This document shows, piece after piece, positions 1-8,579 of a DNA stretch of 21,149 nt; the stretch's first letter is position 1; each line of letters starts with the position of its first letter. Source of the stretch: an uncultured Eubacteriales bacterium (GTDB taxonomy: Bacteria; Bacillota; Clostridia; Peptostreptococcales; Anaerovoracaceae); assembly GCA_905206455.1 (NCBI GenBank), contig CAJLHL010000033.1:1-21149 (forward strand), given 5' to 3'. The notes beneath the pieces are model-generated. The model was given only the letters and a program-made list of their open reading frames with translations. It had not been told where the DNA came from and searched no databases. The position numbers and the translations under genes were made by a program.

Positions 1-188
1 TGGACGATTAGCTGAGGGCTCATGAGCTGCTGAAAGTGAAATTGCAGGACGGATGTGTTCTGGACTCCAAAGAGGCGGCAAACGCGGCGGCAGAGGAATT
101 GGGAGCCGAGTTTGTCCAGGCCATCGGAAAGAAATTTTCTCTCTACCGGAGATCGGATAAAAATCTGATTGAACTTCCGAAGAAATAG
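1..188 (+). CDS. yhbY: C-terminal part of a YhbY-type ribosome-assembly RNA-binding protein, interrupted by an amber codon
   Basis: The frame ending in TAG at 186-188 reads LRAHELLKVKLQDG, then an Ala/Glu-rich helix, then FVQAIGKKFSLYRRSDKN and a final ELPKK. This matches the second half of the CRS1/YhbY fold (compare HELIKVKI, VQVIGKTLVLYR and ISLPR in E. coli YhbY). The family binds pre-50S ribosomal particles and is normally about 95-100 residues; 58 are visible after codon 9-11. That codon is TAG in the same frame and sits where the family has a residue just before LRAHELLKV. Either the gene is broken or the first bases of the window carry an error. The family assignment is firm; the state of the gene is not. 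Confidence 0.7.
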
Positions 189-314
189 AAAAAACGCACT
201 GCTGCAGTCCGGTTGGAGAATTATGCTGCAGCGGGGCGAATCGTGGAGGAGAGCCGCAGGAGCGTTACCGTTTCGGGGGAAAGCGGCGCGACAGCAGGAA
301 ACGAGGTGTACGTG

Positions 315-1781
315 ATGAAAAAGGTACTGTTGAAATTGTTGGCATTCATACTCACCGTCGCCCTTACAGGGACACCGGTTCTGGCGGCGAGTCTCAGCGA
401 TTTCTCCGACGCCGGTTCTCACTGGGCGTCGGAGGCGCTGGGCAGAGCCGTCAGCGACGGAGTTTTAAACGGCAGCGGAGGCAAACTGAATCCGGATGGA
501 ACTCTGACCGGTGCGGAAATGGCCGCCATTCTGGTGCGGCGAACCGATGCGCAGCGGTGGAGCAGAGCTTATCCGGGCACATCTTCTGCCGACTGGTATT
601 ATATGGCGTGCGCCGCAGCGATGGAAAACGGAATTCTGCCGCAGGACGGAAGTATTGCTCCGGGTTCTCCGGTGACGAGAGCTGAGGTTTTCCGCTCTTT
701 TGCGGGGGCCTATGATTTCGATACGGAGACGTCGGATCTTTCTGTGCTGAAACGCTATACCGACGCACAGCTGCTGTCCGGCGGGGACGCTTCCGCGGCT
801 GCCGCTCTGACGCAGGCAGGCATCCTGACGGGAAATGACAGAGGAGAACTGGGGCCTGAGAAGCGGATTACCCGTGCGGAATTCGTGACGATGCTTTACC
901 GTGCGGATCCGATGTATGACAGCAGTGTGAAGATTGTTCTGAAAGCGGATCATGTCGTTCCGGGCGGCGATATCAGGGCCTCCGCGGCATTTGCAGGCGT
1001 GTCGGAGCCGGTGGTGTGTGAAATGCAGTGGTATCTGGACGGAAAGCCAGTAGCTGAATATCACGCTTCAGAGAAGACCGTCGCGGCAGACACCACGTCG
1101 GCTTTCACGCAGAAGCTGGACTTTTCACGATACATGGCGCTGTCTCACCGCGTCGGCCTCGGTCTGGATTACATCGACGATCAGAGCGGAGAGACCGTGC
1201 GTCTGTATACGGAAAAGACGATAAAAGTGACCAACTACAGTGCGTCTTATTATAATCAGCTGGAAAATCAGGAACTCTACAATCAGGCGCTCAATACAGT
1301 CAGCACAAAATATACAGGAAATTATACTTCTTCCTATAACATAGACTATTCTGCGGCGATAAAGCAGGCTTTCGTCAACGCCAAAGGGTATTCCAGTAAG
1401 ACGGGGTATCTGGTCTGGACCAATCTGGCGACGCAGAAGGTGAATATCTTTACCGGTTCAAAAGGAGACTGGAAGCTTCTGAAGACGTTTCGCTGCGCCA
1501 CCGGCGCCAGAGCTACGCCGACGCCGGTAGGGGTGACTCATGTCACATACAAACAGGCAGGCTGGTATACGGACAGTTATATCTGCAAACCGGTGGTGCG
1601 GTTTTATCCGGGAACCGGCTACGCGTTTCATTCGAGATTATATTATCCTGACGGTTCCGGAAGATTGAAAGACGGCGCTATGGGGTATCCGGTATCTCAC
1701 GGATGTGTGCGGATGGAAGATATCGGAATAAAATGGATATATAACAATATTCCAGTCAATACGACAGTAGTTATCTATTAG
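315..1781 (+). CDS. Secreted L,D-transpeptidase (YkuD domain) with N-terminal SLH domains
   Basis: Predicted to be exported and to form 3-3 peptidoglycan cross-links or attach proteins to peptidoglycan. I chose the ATG at 315 because it opens a clear signal peptide (MKKVLLKLLAFILTVALTG, cleavage near VLAA-S) after a GAGGTG Shine-Dalgarno; the frame is open back to 213 but without a signal sequence. This gives 488 residues. Three SLH-like repeats span about 27-71, 87-132 and 147-196 (endings such as ITRAEFVTMLYR). An extracellular spacer follows, then a YkuD domain at about 361-488. Its signature is intact: H439, then S461-H462-G463-C464-V-R, with C464 the expected nucleophile. SLH repeats usually bind pyruvylated secondary cell-wall polymer, so the enzyme is probably held at the wall. 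The lone position and the 19-bp hairpin downstream suggest its own transcription unit. Confidence 0.93.
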   Translation: MKKVLLKLLAFILTVALTGTPVLAASLSDFSDAGSHWASEALGRAVSDGVLNGSGGKLNPDGTLTGAEMAAILVRRTDAQRWSRAYPGTSSADWYYMACAAAMENGILPQDGSIAPGSPVTRAEVFRSFAGAYDFDTETSDLSVLKRYTDAQLLSGGDASAAAALTQAGILTGNDRGELGPEKRITRAEFVTMLYRADPMYDSSVKIVLKADHVVPGGDIRASAAFAGVSEPVVCEMQWYLDGKPVAEYHASEKTVAADTTSAFTQKLDFSRYMALSHRVGLGLDYIDDQSGETVRLYTEKTIKVTNYSASYYNQLENQELYNQALNTVSTKYTGNYTSSYNIDYSAAIKQAFVNAKGYSSKTGYLVWTNLATQKVNIFTGSKGDWKLLKTFRCATGARATPTPVGVTHVTYKQAGWYTDSYICKPVVRFYPGTGYAFHSRLYYPDGSGRLKDGAMGYPVSHGCVRMEDIGIKWIYNNIPVNTTVVIY

Positions 1782-1880
1782 CGGCAGGCTGATGAAACGA
1801 ACGGGATGACCGGAGATAAAATGCTCGTATCGGAGGGCACGGCGGCATTTCTGCGGGCAGATTGGATCTGCGGGTTCTGC

Positions 1881-1928
1881 GCTTCGGCCGCCCGTCCGGG
1901 TCTGAGGGTCCGGACGGGCGGCCGAAGC
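1881..1928 (+). terminator. Perfect 19-bp GC-rich hairpin, terminator-like but without a U-tract
   Basis: Bases 1881-1899 (starting GCTTCGGCCGCC) are exactly complementary to 1910-1928, with a 10-nt loop. It lies between the L,D-transpeptidase stop (1781) and the hydrolase start (1954). No T-run follows; the next bases are TGCAATCATC. It could end the upstream transcript or protect or regulate the downstream one. No convincing promoter lies between the hairpin and the RBS at 1941-1950. Confidence 0.6.
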
Positions 1929-1953
1929 TGCAATCATCTCAAGAGGAGAAAAG

Positions 1954-3117
1954 ATGAAATCGGAAAGTCTGATGGGGTATCTGGGAGATTATCTGCGCTG
2001 GAGAGGAGACCTGACTTTTGACCAGGCTCCTTTTTGTGATGCGGACAGTCTGGCGCTGACGATGCTGTCTTATCTGAATCCTGAGGAAGTGACGGCGCCG
2101 GGGCAGAAGATTGCGGGAGTTCGGCTCAGTGAGCTGGCACAGCGTTATGCCCGTTTTTACACACCGGCAAAAAAGCCGGGAAAATTGTCGATGACGGCCA
2201 GAGCTCCGGAACTTTTGAAGCTGATGGCGGCGTCGAAGCGATTCGCACGCGTCATACTGGAGGATTATAATAGTTATGTGGACACCGAGCTGGAAGGGCA
2301 GTTTGCCGCTATGACCTTTTCCTCCGGACGCCGCAGCATCTATATCACCTATCGCGGCACGGACAATCATGTGATCGGCTGGAAAGAGGATTTCAATATG
2401 TCTTATCTCGAGAGTATCCCGGCGCAGGACAGCGCAGTCTGCTATCTGGAAGAACAGATTGCGAAGGAGCGGCATGTGTCCTTTCAGGGGAGACGCGTTA
2501 TTCTCGGGGGTCATTCAAAAGGCGGAAATCTCGCGGTTTATGCTGCGGTCTGCGCGGATCCGGAGACGGCGGAACGTATTTTAGAAGTGCACAATTTTGA
2601 CGGACCGGGGTTTTCAGAGGAATTTTTTGAGAATGAGGGTTATCCGGTTTTAAAAGAACGAATCGTCAATTTTATGCCCCAGGGCTCCATCGTGGGAAAA
2701 CTCTTCGAGCATCGCTCGCCCGTAAGGATCGTCCGAAGCGATGCTCGCGGCGTGCTGCAGCATGTGCCTTTCAGCTGGCAGATTCAGGGCGGCGATTTTC
2801 TTCTCGAGGAGGATTTCAATAAATCGAGCCGCATCTTTGAAAGCGCTGTGGCCTCCTGGCTCTCCGGAAAGGATGACGAAGAGAAAAAAGCCTTTATCGA
2901 CGCGCTTTTCGACATGCTGGAGGAATCCGGGATCGAAAAGACCGAGGATCTGTGGAGTGACAAGATGAGGCTGAAGCCGGTTTTCCGCATTCTGCGGTCG
3001 ATGACCAAGGAGGAGCGGGACAGTTTTTTCAGTTTTTTCACCGCGCTGCTCAGGGAGACGGGGATTGCGGTTCAGAAGAATCTCTTTGCGGATGAGGAAA
3101 TGTCCGAGGGACGGTAA
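1954..3117 (+). CDS. DUF2974 / Mbeg1-like alpha/beta-hydrolase (lipase-like)
   Basis: A 387-residue soluble protein with no signal peptide or membrane segment. The start is set by an AGGAG Shine-Dalgarno 6-7 bases before the ATG. The nucleophile elbow is GGHSKGGN with Ser188. Upstream, ITYRGTDNH (about 131-139) resembles the oxyanion strand of class-3 lipases, and FDGPGFSEEF follows the elbow, a combination typical of the DUF2974 family of Clostridia and other Firmicutes. The substrate is unknown, and lipase or esterase activity is only an inference from the fold. It begins a same-strand run with the ThrE pair and the methyltransferase/reductase gene, 70 bp ahead of the next start, but nothing links their functions. 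The C-terminal third (about 290-387) is charged and helical. Confidence 0.88.
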   Translation: MKSESLMGYLGDYLRWRGDLTFDQAPFCDADSLALTMLSYLNPEEVTAPGQKIAGVRLSELAQRYARFYTPAKKPGKLSMTARAPELLKLMAASKRFARVILEDYNSYVDTELEGQFAAMTFSSGRRSIYITYRGTDNHVIGWKEDFNMSYLESIPAQDSAVCYLEEQIAKERHVSFQGRRVILGGHSKGGNLAVYAAVCADPETAERILEVHNFDGPGFSEEFFENEGYPVLKERIVNFMPQGSIVGKLFEHRSPVRIVRSDARGVLQHVPFSWQIQGGDFLLEEDFNKSSRIFESAVASWLSGKDDEEKKAFIDALFDMLEESGIEKTEDLWSDKMRLKPVFRILRSMTKEERDSFFSFFTALLRETGIAVQKNLFADEEMSEGR

Positions 3118-3187
3118 AAAGGATATTTTGCAGCCGCCGGATCTTTGAGAGACTCCGGAGAACGGGGCATTGGAAAGCAGGATAGTT

Positions 3188-3979
3188 ATGGATTTAATGT
3201 ACAGAAACGCATCCCGGCTGGATGCGAGAGATTATGCCAGCGGATATCTGTATCTGGCACTCAATATCGGGGAACAGATGCTGATGTGCGGCGCTGAAGT
3301 ACATCGCGTGGAAGACTGTATTCGCAGAATCTGCACGGCTTACGGGGCTGTGCGCGTGGACGTGTTTTCGATTACTTCCAGTATCGTGGTGACGATGTAC
3401 GGGCCGGATTTCGGTTCTCTGACGCAGACCCGAAGAATCTCGAGGCAAAATACGGATATGTATCGTCTGGATCGTCTGAATCAGCTTTCCCGTGATATCT
3501 GCAGCGCGGTACCGCCTCTCTCCGAGGCGGCGGACGAGTTGAAGGCGATTAAGAACTCTCCCCGCTATTCCGCAGGTGTGCGGCTGATTCTCTACGCCGT
3601 GGTGTCGGCGTCTTTTACGGTGTTTTTCGGCGGCAATTGGCAGGATGCTGTGGTATCGGGAATTCTGGGAATGATTTTGATGTTTCTGGAACGTCTGCTG
3701 GAGAGCTATGATGTCAATCCGTTTCTCTCCGCTTTTCTGTTTTCTCTGCTGGGAGGGTTCGGAGCGATTTTCGCGGTGGAGCACGGTCTTGCGGATTCCA
3801 TGGATAAGATCAGTATCGGAAATATCATGCTGCGGATTCCGGGAATCATGCTGACGAATTCCATACGCGATTTTTTCAACGGCGACACGATGACGGGGAT
3901 TCTCCGGTTTCTCGAAGCTGCATTTTTATCTATGACGATCGCTTTCGGGTTTGTCGTAGCTGCAGCGATCTGGCAGTAG
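3188..3979 (+). CDS. ThrE-family threonine/serine exporter, N-terminal-domain subunit (DUF1212, YjjP-like)
   Basis: Half of a split ThrE exporter: 263 residues from the ATG at 3188, which has AGGA five bases upstream. A TTG at 3170 with GGAG nine bases upstream is the alternative and adds six residues. The soluble N-terminal part carries the family block GEQMLMCGAEVHRVED and the following IRRICTAYGA, then strand-rich sequence. From about residue 130 there are four to five hydrophobic segments, among them LILYAVVSASFTVFF, GILGMILMFL, FLSAFLFSLLGG and the final MTIAFGFVVAAAIW. The family exports threonine/serine in actinobacteria; E. coli YjjP/YjjB is linked to succinate export. The partner subunit starts 11 bp later, which supports a two-component membrane complex. 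Confidence 0.92.
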   Translation: MDLMYRNASRLDARDYASGYLYLALNIGEQMLMCGAEVHRVEDCIRRICTAYGAVRVDVFSITSSIVVTMYGPDFGSLTQTRRISRQNTDMYRLDRLNQLSRDICSAVPPLSEAADELKAIKNSPRYSAGVRLILYAVVSASFTVFFGGNWQDAVVSGILGMILMFLERLLESYDVNPFLSAFLFSLLGGFGAIFAVEHGLADSMDKISIGNIMLRIPGIMLTNSIRDFFNGDTMTGILRFLEAAFLSMTIAFGFVVAAAIWQ

Positions 3980-3990
3980 GAGGTGGAAGT

Positions 3991-4653
3991 ATGACACCGT
4001 ATTTTATTCAGCTGTCAGCCGCATTTATCGGTTCTCTGTCTTTTGCGATGTTTTTTAATGTCCGGTGGGGCAAACTTCTGTCCTGTGCTTTCGGAGGCTG
4101 CGCTTCCTGGGGGTTGTATCTTCTGTTGGGCGCCGTCCTATCCAACGATGTCACCCGGTATTTTATCGTCTCTATGGCGCTGACTTTCTATGCGGAGATC
4201 ATGGCCCGAGTGAAAAAAACGCCGGATACAGTCTATATTATCTGTGCGGCAATCCCTCTGATTCCGGGGGGATCTCTTTACAATACGATGCATTGTGCGG
4301 CGGAAGGCAAATGGGCGGAGTTCTCAGAGACCGGAATACATACGCTGCTTCTGGCGGCGGCGATCGCGGTAGGGATTCTCTGTATGATGACGATTCTTCA
4401 TATCTATGCCGTCGCCGTTCAGAATCTGAAGAGGATCGGAAATGCGTGCATGGAAAGAGGAGCGCGGCCGCAGGGGAAATGCGCGGCACAGGGTGAGAAA
4501 AGCAAAGGGAGGAAAAATCTTTGGGATTTTATTCCGAAGACAGAAAGAGAAAAGACTGAGCGTTCGGACGGCGCCGGGGAACCGGCGGAAGAAGAGGTGC
4601 AGGAACAGAGTTCGGACGGTTTTCCCGCCGGCGGAAGAAGCAGGAGAAGGTAG
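3991..4653 (+). CDS. ThrE-family exporter, C-terminal-domain subunit (DUF3815, YjjB-like) with an extended hydrophilic tail
   Basis: Second half of the split exporter, 220 residues, preceded by AGGAGG seven bases before the ATG and 11 bp after its partner. Residues 1-148 form the usual small membrane domain: FIQLSAAFIGSLSFAMFFNV, a second and third helix, the loop IPLIPGGSLYNTMHC (the PG motif is characteristic), and a last helix of about 115-145. Residues 150-220 are unusual: a basic then acidic, Glu/Arg/Gly-rich tail that the roughly 150-residue relatives lack, predicted to be cytoplasmic and disordered. The stop is five bases before the next ATG, so translation is probably coupled. The family call is strong; the transported substrate is inferred. 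Confidence 0.9.
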   Translation: MTPYFIQLSAAFIGSLSFAMFFNVRWGKLLSCAFGGCASWGLYLLLGAVLSNDVTRYFIVSMALTFYAEIMARVKKTPDTVYIICAAIPLIPGGSLYNTMHCAAEGKWAEFSETGIHTLLLAAAIAVGILCMMTILHIYAVAVQNLKRIGNACMERGARPQGKCAAQGEKSKGRKNLWDFIPKTEREKTERSDGAGEPAEEEVQEQSSDGFPAGGRSRRR

Positions 4654-4658
4654 AAAAA

Positions 4659-6608
4659 ATGAATGCAGGAGACTATATCAGGGAACGTGTGCTGCTGTTT
4701 GACGGCAGCATGGGGACTTATTTCGCGGAAAAATACCGGGACTATGCCGGAGCCTGCGAGACGGCAAATCTTCGGGATCCGGAGAAGGTGAAGGCGATCC
4801 ACAGAGAATATATCGAGGCGGGATGCCGGGCGTTGAAGACGAATACCTTCGCGGCGAATATTTTCAGCTGCGGGGGAGAGGAGAAGCTGCTGTCGGATAC
4901 GATAGCGTCGGGAGTTCGTCTGGCCTGTGAAGCGGCGGCGGAGACGGAACATCCGCGGACAGCCGGGCAAGATGCGGCCGCGCGTGACCCGGTTTTCGTC
5001 TTTGCCGATATCGGACCGATCACCGGCCGGAAAGACGAGGAAATCGAGCGGGCGTATCTGCAGTTAGCGGATCTCTTTTTGGAATACGGCATCGGAAACT
5101 TTCTTTTTGAGACGAATGCCGCGGCGGATCATCTGATCCGCACAGCAGAATATATCAAAGAGAAACGTCCGGATTCGTTTATCATCGTCTCTTTCGCCGT
5201 TCAGCCGGACGGCTACACCCGGGAAGGCAGTTACATCGGGGATCTCTTCCGTATCGTGAAAGACAGTGAGTCCGTGGACGCCTTTGGCCTCAACTGTGTG
5301 TCCAGCGCTCTTCATATGAAGGAACTGATGCAGCGGATTGATTTCTCAGGAAAGACGCTCTGTGTGATGCCGAACGCCGGCTATCCGCGAATCGTGGGGA
5401 ACCGGATGTTTTATGACAGTGATCCCGGTTACTTTGCGCAGGTGCTGAAGGAGATCGCTGATGCAGGCGCCGGGATCGTCGGCGCCTGCTGCGGAACGAA
5501 TCCGCAGTTTATCGCTGCGGCGGCTTCAGAGTTAAACGTAGGCGCCGCGGCGCATCCGAGGATTTCCTGCCGTTCTTCAGGACAAAACACCGGTTTTGCC
5601 CGAAGCTCCGGCAGACCGCCGGAGAGTGCGGGATTCGGCGAAGATGCGGGCGCGTCTTTGCCGAAAACGGCGGATGATCTGAAGGAGGCTGAGACGGCTG
5701 ATGCCCGAAGAGCCGAGGCGGAGCGCACTCAGGCAGCCGGGGACAATCGGCTGTGGAGTAAATTGGCGGCGGGAGAAAAAATTATCGCCGTAGAATTGGA
5801 TCCGCCCAGAGACGATGACGGAGCGAAATTTATGCAGGGCGCATGGCAGCTCAAGTCGGCGGGAGCCGACGCCATTACCATCGCGGATTGTCCTACGGCC
5901 AGAGCGCGGATGGACAGCAGTCTGATGGCGTGCAAAATACGCAGAGAAGTGGGGATCGATGCGATTCCTCATATGACCTGCCGCGATCGGAATCTGAATG
6001 CGACCAAGGCTCTTTTGCTGGGGCTTTCCATGGAAGGCATTCGGAATATTCTGGCGGTGACAGGGGATCCCGTGCCGACAGCGGAGCGGGATGAGGTGAA
6101 GATCGTTTATCAGTTTAATTCCAGAAGGCTGGCGCGGTATATATCTTCTCTCAACGAAAATGAATTCAGCAGACCGTTTCAGATATTCGGCGCTTTGAAT
6201 CTCAATGTCCGGCGTTTTGACGTTCAGTTAAGTATCGCGAAGAAGAAAATAGAAAACGGGGTTTGCGGCTTTCTGACGCAGCCTGTTCTGACGGAGGCTG
6301 CTTTCAACAACCTGAAGCGGGCCCGCGAAGAGTTGGATGCGAAAATTCTGGGAGGGATTATTCCTGTGGTGAGCAGCAGAAACGCCCGGTTTATGAACAG
6401 CGAAATCAGCGGTATTACCGTAGATGATAAAATCATCCGGCTTTACGAGGGGCGGAGCCGGCAGGAGTGCACCGACCTGGCGGTAAAGATTTCCTCGGAA
6501 ATCGCGGGGCAGATCCGGCCTTACGTCGACGGGTATTATCTGATGACGCCGTTTTACCGCACGGATATCATCGTGGAGCTGATCCGCCGGCTGAAGGAGC
6601 TGGAATGA
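4659..6608 (+). CDS. Bifunctional homocysteine S-methyltransferase / 5,10-methylenetetrahydrofolate reductase (YitJ-type fusion)
   Basis: A cytosolic one-carbon enzyme predicted to supply methyl groups for methionine synthesis. AGGAGAAGG precedes the ATG, and the protein has 649 residues. Residues 1-292 are a Pfam S-methyl_trans barrel: DGSMGT near the N-terminus and zinc-ligand cysteines at C213 (FGLNC) and C277-C278 (GACCGTNP). Residues 293-363 are an Ala/Glu/Arg-rich linker. Residues 364-649 are the MetF-like reductase: VELDPPRD at the start of the barrel, HMTCRDRN, and LAVTGDPVP in the flavin/folate site. The architecture matches B. subtilis YitJ. In such fusions the methylfolate made by the reductase half can feed the methyltransferase half, though the methyl donor used is not certain. 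It is the last gene of the cluster; a terminator follows at 6871-6907. Confidence 0.94.
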   Translation: MNAGDYIRERVLLFDGSMGTYFAEKYRDYAGACETANLRDPEKVKAIHREYIEAGCRALKTNTFAANIFSCGGEEKLLSDTIASGVRLACEAAAETEHPRTAGQDAAARDPVFVFADIGPITGRKDEEIERAYLQLADLFLEYGIGNFLFETNAAADHLIRTAEYIKEKRPDSFIIVSFAVQPDGYTREGSYIGDLFRIVKDSESVDAFGLNCVSSALHMKELMQRIDFSGKTLCVMPNAGYPRIVGNRMFYDSDPGYFAQVLKEIADAGAGIVGACCGTNPQFIAAAASELNVGAAAHPRISCRSSGQNTGFARSSGRPPESAGFGEDAGASLPKTADDLKEAETADARRAEAERTQAAGDNRLWSKLAAGEKIIAVELDPPRDDDGAKFMQGAWQLKSAGADAITIADCPTARARMDSSLMACKIRREVGIDAIPHMTCRDRNLNATKALLLGLSMEGIRNILAVTGDPVPTAERDEVKIVYQFNSRRLARYISSLNENEFSRPFQIFGALNLNVRRFDVQLSIAKKKIENGVCGFLTQPVLTEAAFNNLKRAREELDAKILGGIIPVVSSRNARFMNSEISGITVDDKIIRLYEGRSRQECTDLAVKISSEIAGQIRPYVDGYYLMTPFYRTDIIVELIRRLKELE

Positions 6609-6870
6609 GCTTTTAAGCGGGGAATGGGTGTAACGGCGCGTATGCGTTATTGTCAGAGAAAAGTAATTGAGCGTCAGCTGATTGCGGATTCGCCGGCGGA
6701 CCCGCTTGAAGCCCTGAACCGGGTTTGCTCACAAATTCGCTTCTGCGTATTTTACGCGGTTTTAGTTGCATTGTAAAATACGACAGTGAAGCTCGCGGAG
6801 TGAGCGGAGAATGTATCATTGGTATTCATCATCTGCAAAACTCATGCGTTTTTGAAAAAAGTGATTTTCA
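6609..6870. other. Non-coding stretch with one inverted repeat
   Basis: No supportable gene between the reductase stop and the terminator at 6871. The notable structure is a perfect 10-bp inverted repeat, CGTATTTTAC (6746-6755) and GTAAAATACG (6773-6782), around a 17-nt loop. It lacks a following U-run, so it is not an obvious terminator. Its role is unknown. Confidence 0.5.
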
Positions 6871-6907
6871 GGGGGGGAGTTTCCGTATGTCGGAGACTTC
6901 TCCTTTT
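6871..6907 (+). terminator. Rho-independent terminator, plus strand, end of the hydrolase-ThrE-methyltransferase cluster
   Basis: Stem 6871-6885 pairs with 6891-6905 (about 13-15 bp including several G-U pairs) around the loop TATGT and runs into CCTTTTTG. It is the first U-tailed hairpin downstream of 6608 on this strand. Confidence 0.7.
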
Positions 6908-6974
6908 TGTGCGATCGTTTGATCAGCGGAGTGTTTTTTCTCAGAGGTACAAATTTGTATCTGTATTTTGCCGG

Positions 6975-7013
6975 AAAATAAAACGATGTGCCTGAATTCT
7001 TCAGACACATCGT
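6975..7013 (-). terminator. Rho-independent terminator of sstT
   Basis: On the minus strand ACGATGTG (7013-7006) pairs with CACATCGT (6990-6983). After one mismatch a further five pairs close a TTC loop. The hairpin is followed by TTTTATTTT. It lies 63 bases past the sstT stop. Confidence 0.85.
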
Positions 7014-7075
7014 ACAGCGCTCCGGCTCTGAAAGACGGCAGTAAATTTCTTTTGCCGAAAATTGCGATTTGCAGT

Positions 7076-8308
7076 TTAAAGTTTTTTGTTTATGACGATC
7101 TCTCTGCCTTCTTTTCGCCACTGTCTGAATTCCGCCGCTGCTGTGAAAAGCGCGTCGGTAGAGGAATTGAGCGCTGTCTCCATGGAATCCTGGATGACTC
7201 CGATGATGAAGCCGACGCCGACGACCTGCATGGCCACATCGTTGGAGATGCTGAACAAACTGCAGGCGAGAGGAATCAGGAGCAGAGAACCGCCGGCAAC
7301 GCCGGAAGCGCCGCATGCGGAGATCGCTGCGATAATGCTCAGCACGATAGCGGTAGGGAAGTCCACATCGATTCCCAGAGTGTTTGCTGCCGCCAGCGTC
7401 ATGATATTGATCGTGATCGCCGCGCCTTCCATATTGATAGTCGCGCCCAGAGGGATAGAGACGGAGTAATTATCTTCGTCCAGATCGAGGGATTTGCACA
7501 GCTGCATATTTACCGGAATATTTGCGGCGGAACTTCTCGTAAAGAAAGCGGTAATGCCGCTTTCTTTGATGCATTTGAACACCAGAGGATATGGATTTTT
7601 GCGGATGCAGAAAAATACGATCAGAGGATTGAGGATCAGGGCCACGGCGAGCATGGAACCTACCAGAAGCACGATGAGTTTTCCGTATTCCGTAAAGATC
7701 GCTATGCCGCTGCTGGTGACCGCAGTATAGACGAGACCGAGGATTCCGAACGGCGCCAGGCTGATAATGCCCCGTACTACTTTCGTGAGCGCATCAGAAA
7801 TATCGACGATAGTGATCTTGGTGGATTCCGCAGCCATTCTCAGAGCGATACCGATGATGATCGCCCAGGCCAGGATGCCGATGTAGTTGGCGTTCATCAG
7901 GGCGGCTACCGGATTGTCTACGATTTTCATGATGAGATCCTGAAGTACCTGGAGGATTCCTTCCGGGGGAGCATTATCTGTGACTGCGTCCGTCAGAGTA
8001 ATCGAGAGGGGAAAAATGAAGCTGACGATTACCGAGACGACGGAGGCCAAGAAGGTTCCGAGCAGATAGAGCAGGATGACGATTTTCATGCTGCCTTTTC
8101 CCGTCTTCGCCCTGCACAGCGAACCGATGACCAGAAAGAAAATGAGGACAGGCGCAATCGCCTTCAGAGCCCCTACGAACAGATCGCCCAGAATGCTGAT
8201 CGCCTGAGCTTTGGGAACTGCGACAGCAAGGATTACACCGAGGATAAGTCCGGCGATGATCCGTTTAATCAGACTGATGCTGTTCCACTTTGAGAATAAT
8301 GTTTTCAT
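7076..8308 (-). CDS. sstT: Serine/threonine:Na+ symporter SstT
   Basis: Inner-membrane sodium-coupled uptake of serine and threonine (DAACS family). The start at 8308 follows AGGAGAGA and gives 410 residues, the usual SstT length; the frame is open 41 codons further upstream but reads nothing SstT-like there. The transport core is very close to E. coli SstT: TRSSAANIPVN (257-267), SIPLGATINMEGAA (284-297, the NMxGA loop), ACGASGVAGGSLLLIPLAC (331-349) and ETALNSSTD (377-385). Eight or so hydrophobic segments plus the re-entrant serine-rich hairpins are visible. It is monocistronic, with its own terminator at 6975-7013. A ThrE-type exporter lies about 2.4 kb away on the other strand, so uptake and putative export of the same amino acids sit close together. 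Confidence 0.96.
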   Translation of the reverse strand: MKTLFSKWNSISLIKRIIAGLILGVILAVAVPKAQAISILGDLFVGALKAIAPVLIFFLVIGSLCRAKTGKGSMKIVILLYLLGTFLASVVSVIVSFIFPLSITLTDAVTDNAPPEGILQVLQDLIMKIVDNPVAALMNANYIGILAWAIIIGIALRMAAESTKITIVDISDALTKVVRGIISLAPFGILGLVYTAVTSSGIAIFTEYGKLIVLLVGSMLAVALILNPLIVFFCIRKNPYPLVFKCIKESGITAFFTRSSAANIPVNMQLCKSLDLDEDNYSVSIPLGATINMEGAAITINIMTLAAANTLGIDVDFPTAIVLSIIAAISACGASGVAGGSLLLIPLACSLFSISNDVAMQVVGVGFIIGVIQDSMETALNSSTDALFTAAAEFRQWRKEGREIVINKKL

Positions 8309-8579
8309 TTTGTCTCTCCTGTGAAAAATGATGCTGCGTATGTGTTGTAGAATGATGGAATAGTTGTTTTTATGAAAACAATGTCCAAAAATTACAAGTA
8401 AAAGTTTATCAGAAAGACGTCTGTTCTGCAATTATTGTATTATTTTTTGAAGAATATATTAAATTCGTATAAAGACATACCTGTGCATGGTATCTGCCGC
8501 GATCGGATAATCCTGCCGTCTTTCAGGGCGCCGTCCGATTAGAACGTGGGTACGGTGCAGGATATCATTGCGGAGTATG
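8309..8579. other. sstT upstream region, non-coding
   Basis: Upstream of sstT on the minus strand. AT-rich at 8380-8480 and likely to hold the sstT promoter, but no -35/-10 pair is convincing. A partly palindromic site lies at 8411-8429: arms CAGAA and TTCTG around the palindrome AGACGTCT, a possible operator. Bases 8500-8579 are GC-richer with no gene I can support. Confidence 0.4.

Noticed and set aside
189..314. Possible c-di-AMP riboswitch before the SLH/L,D-transpeptidase gene
   Set aside because: Such genes often carry one, and GACAGC and CGAGG fragments occur, but the conserved CCGACAGCTAACCTCG block and the GAATCC elements are missing.
6968..8293. A 441-codon plus-strand open frame opposite sstT
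   Set aside because: It is the complement of a clear SstT coding sequence and reads as low-complexity Asp/Arg/Gln-rich sequence with no Shine-Dalgarno or recognisable domain.
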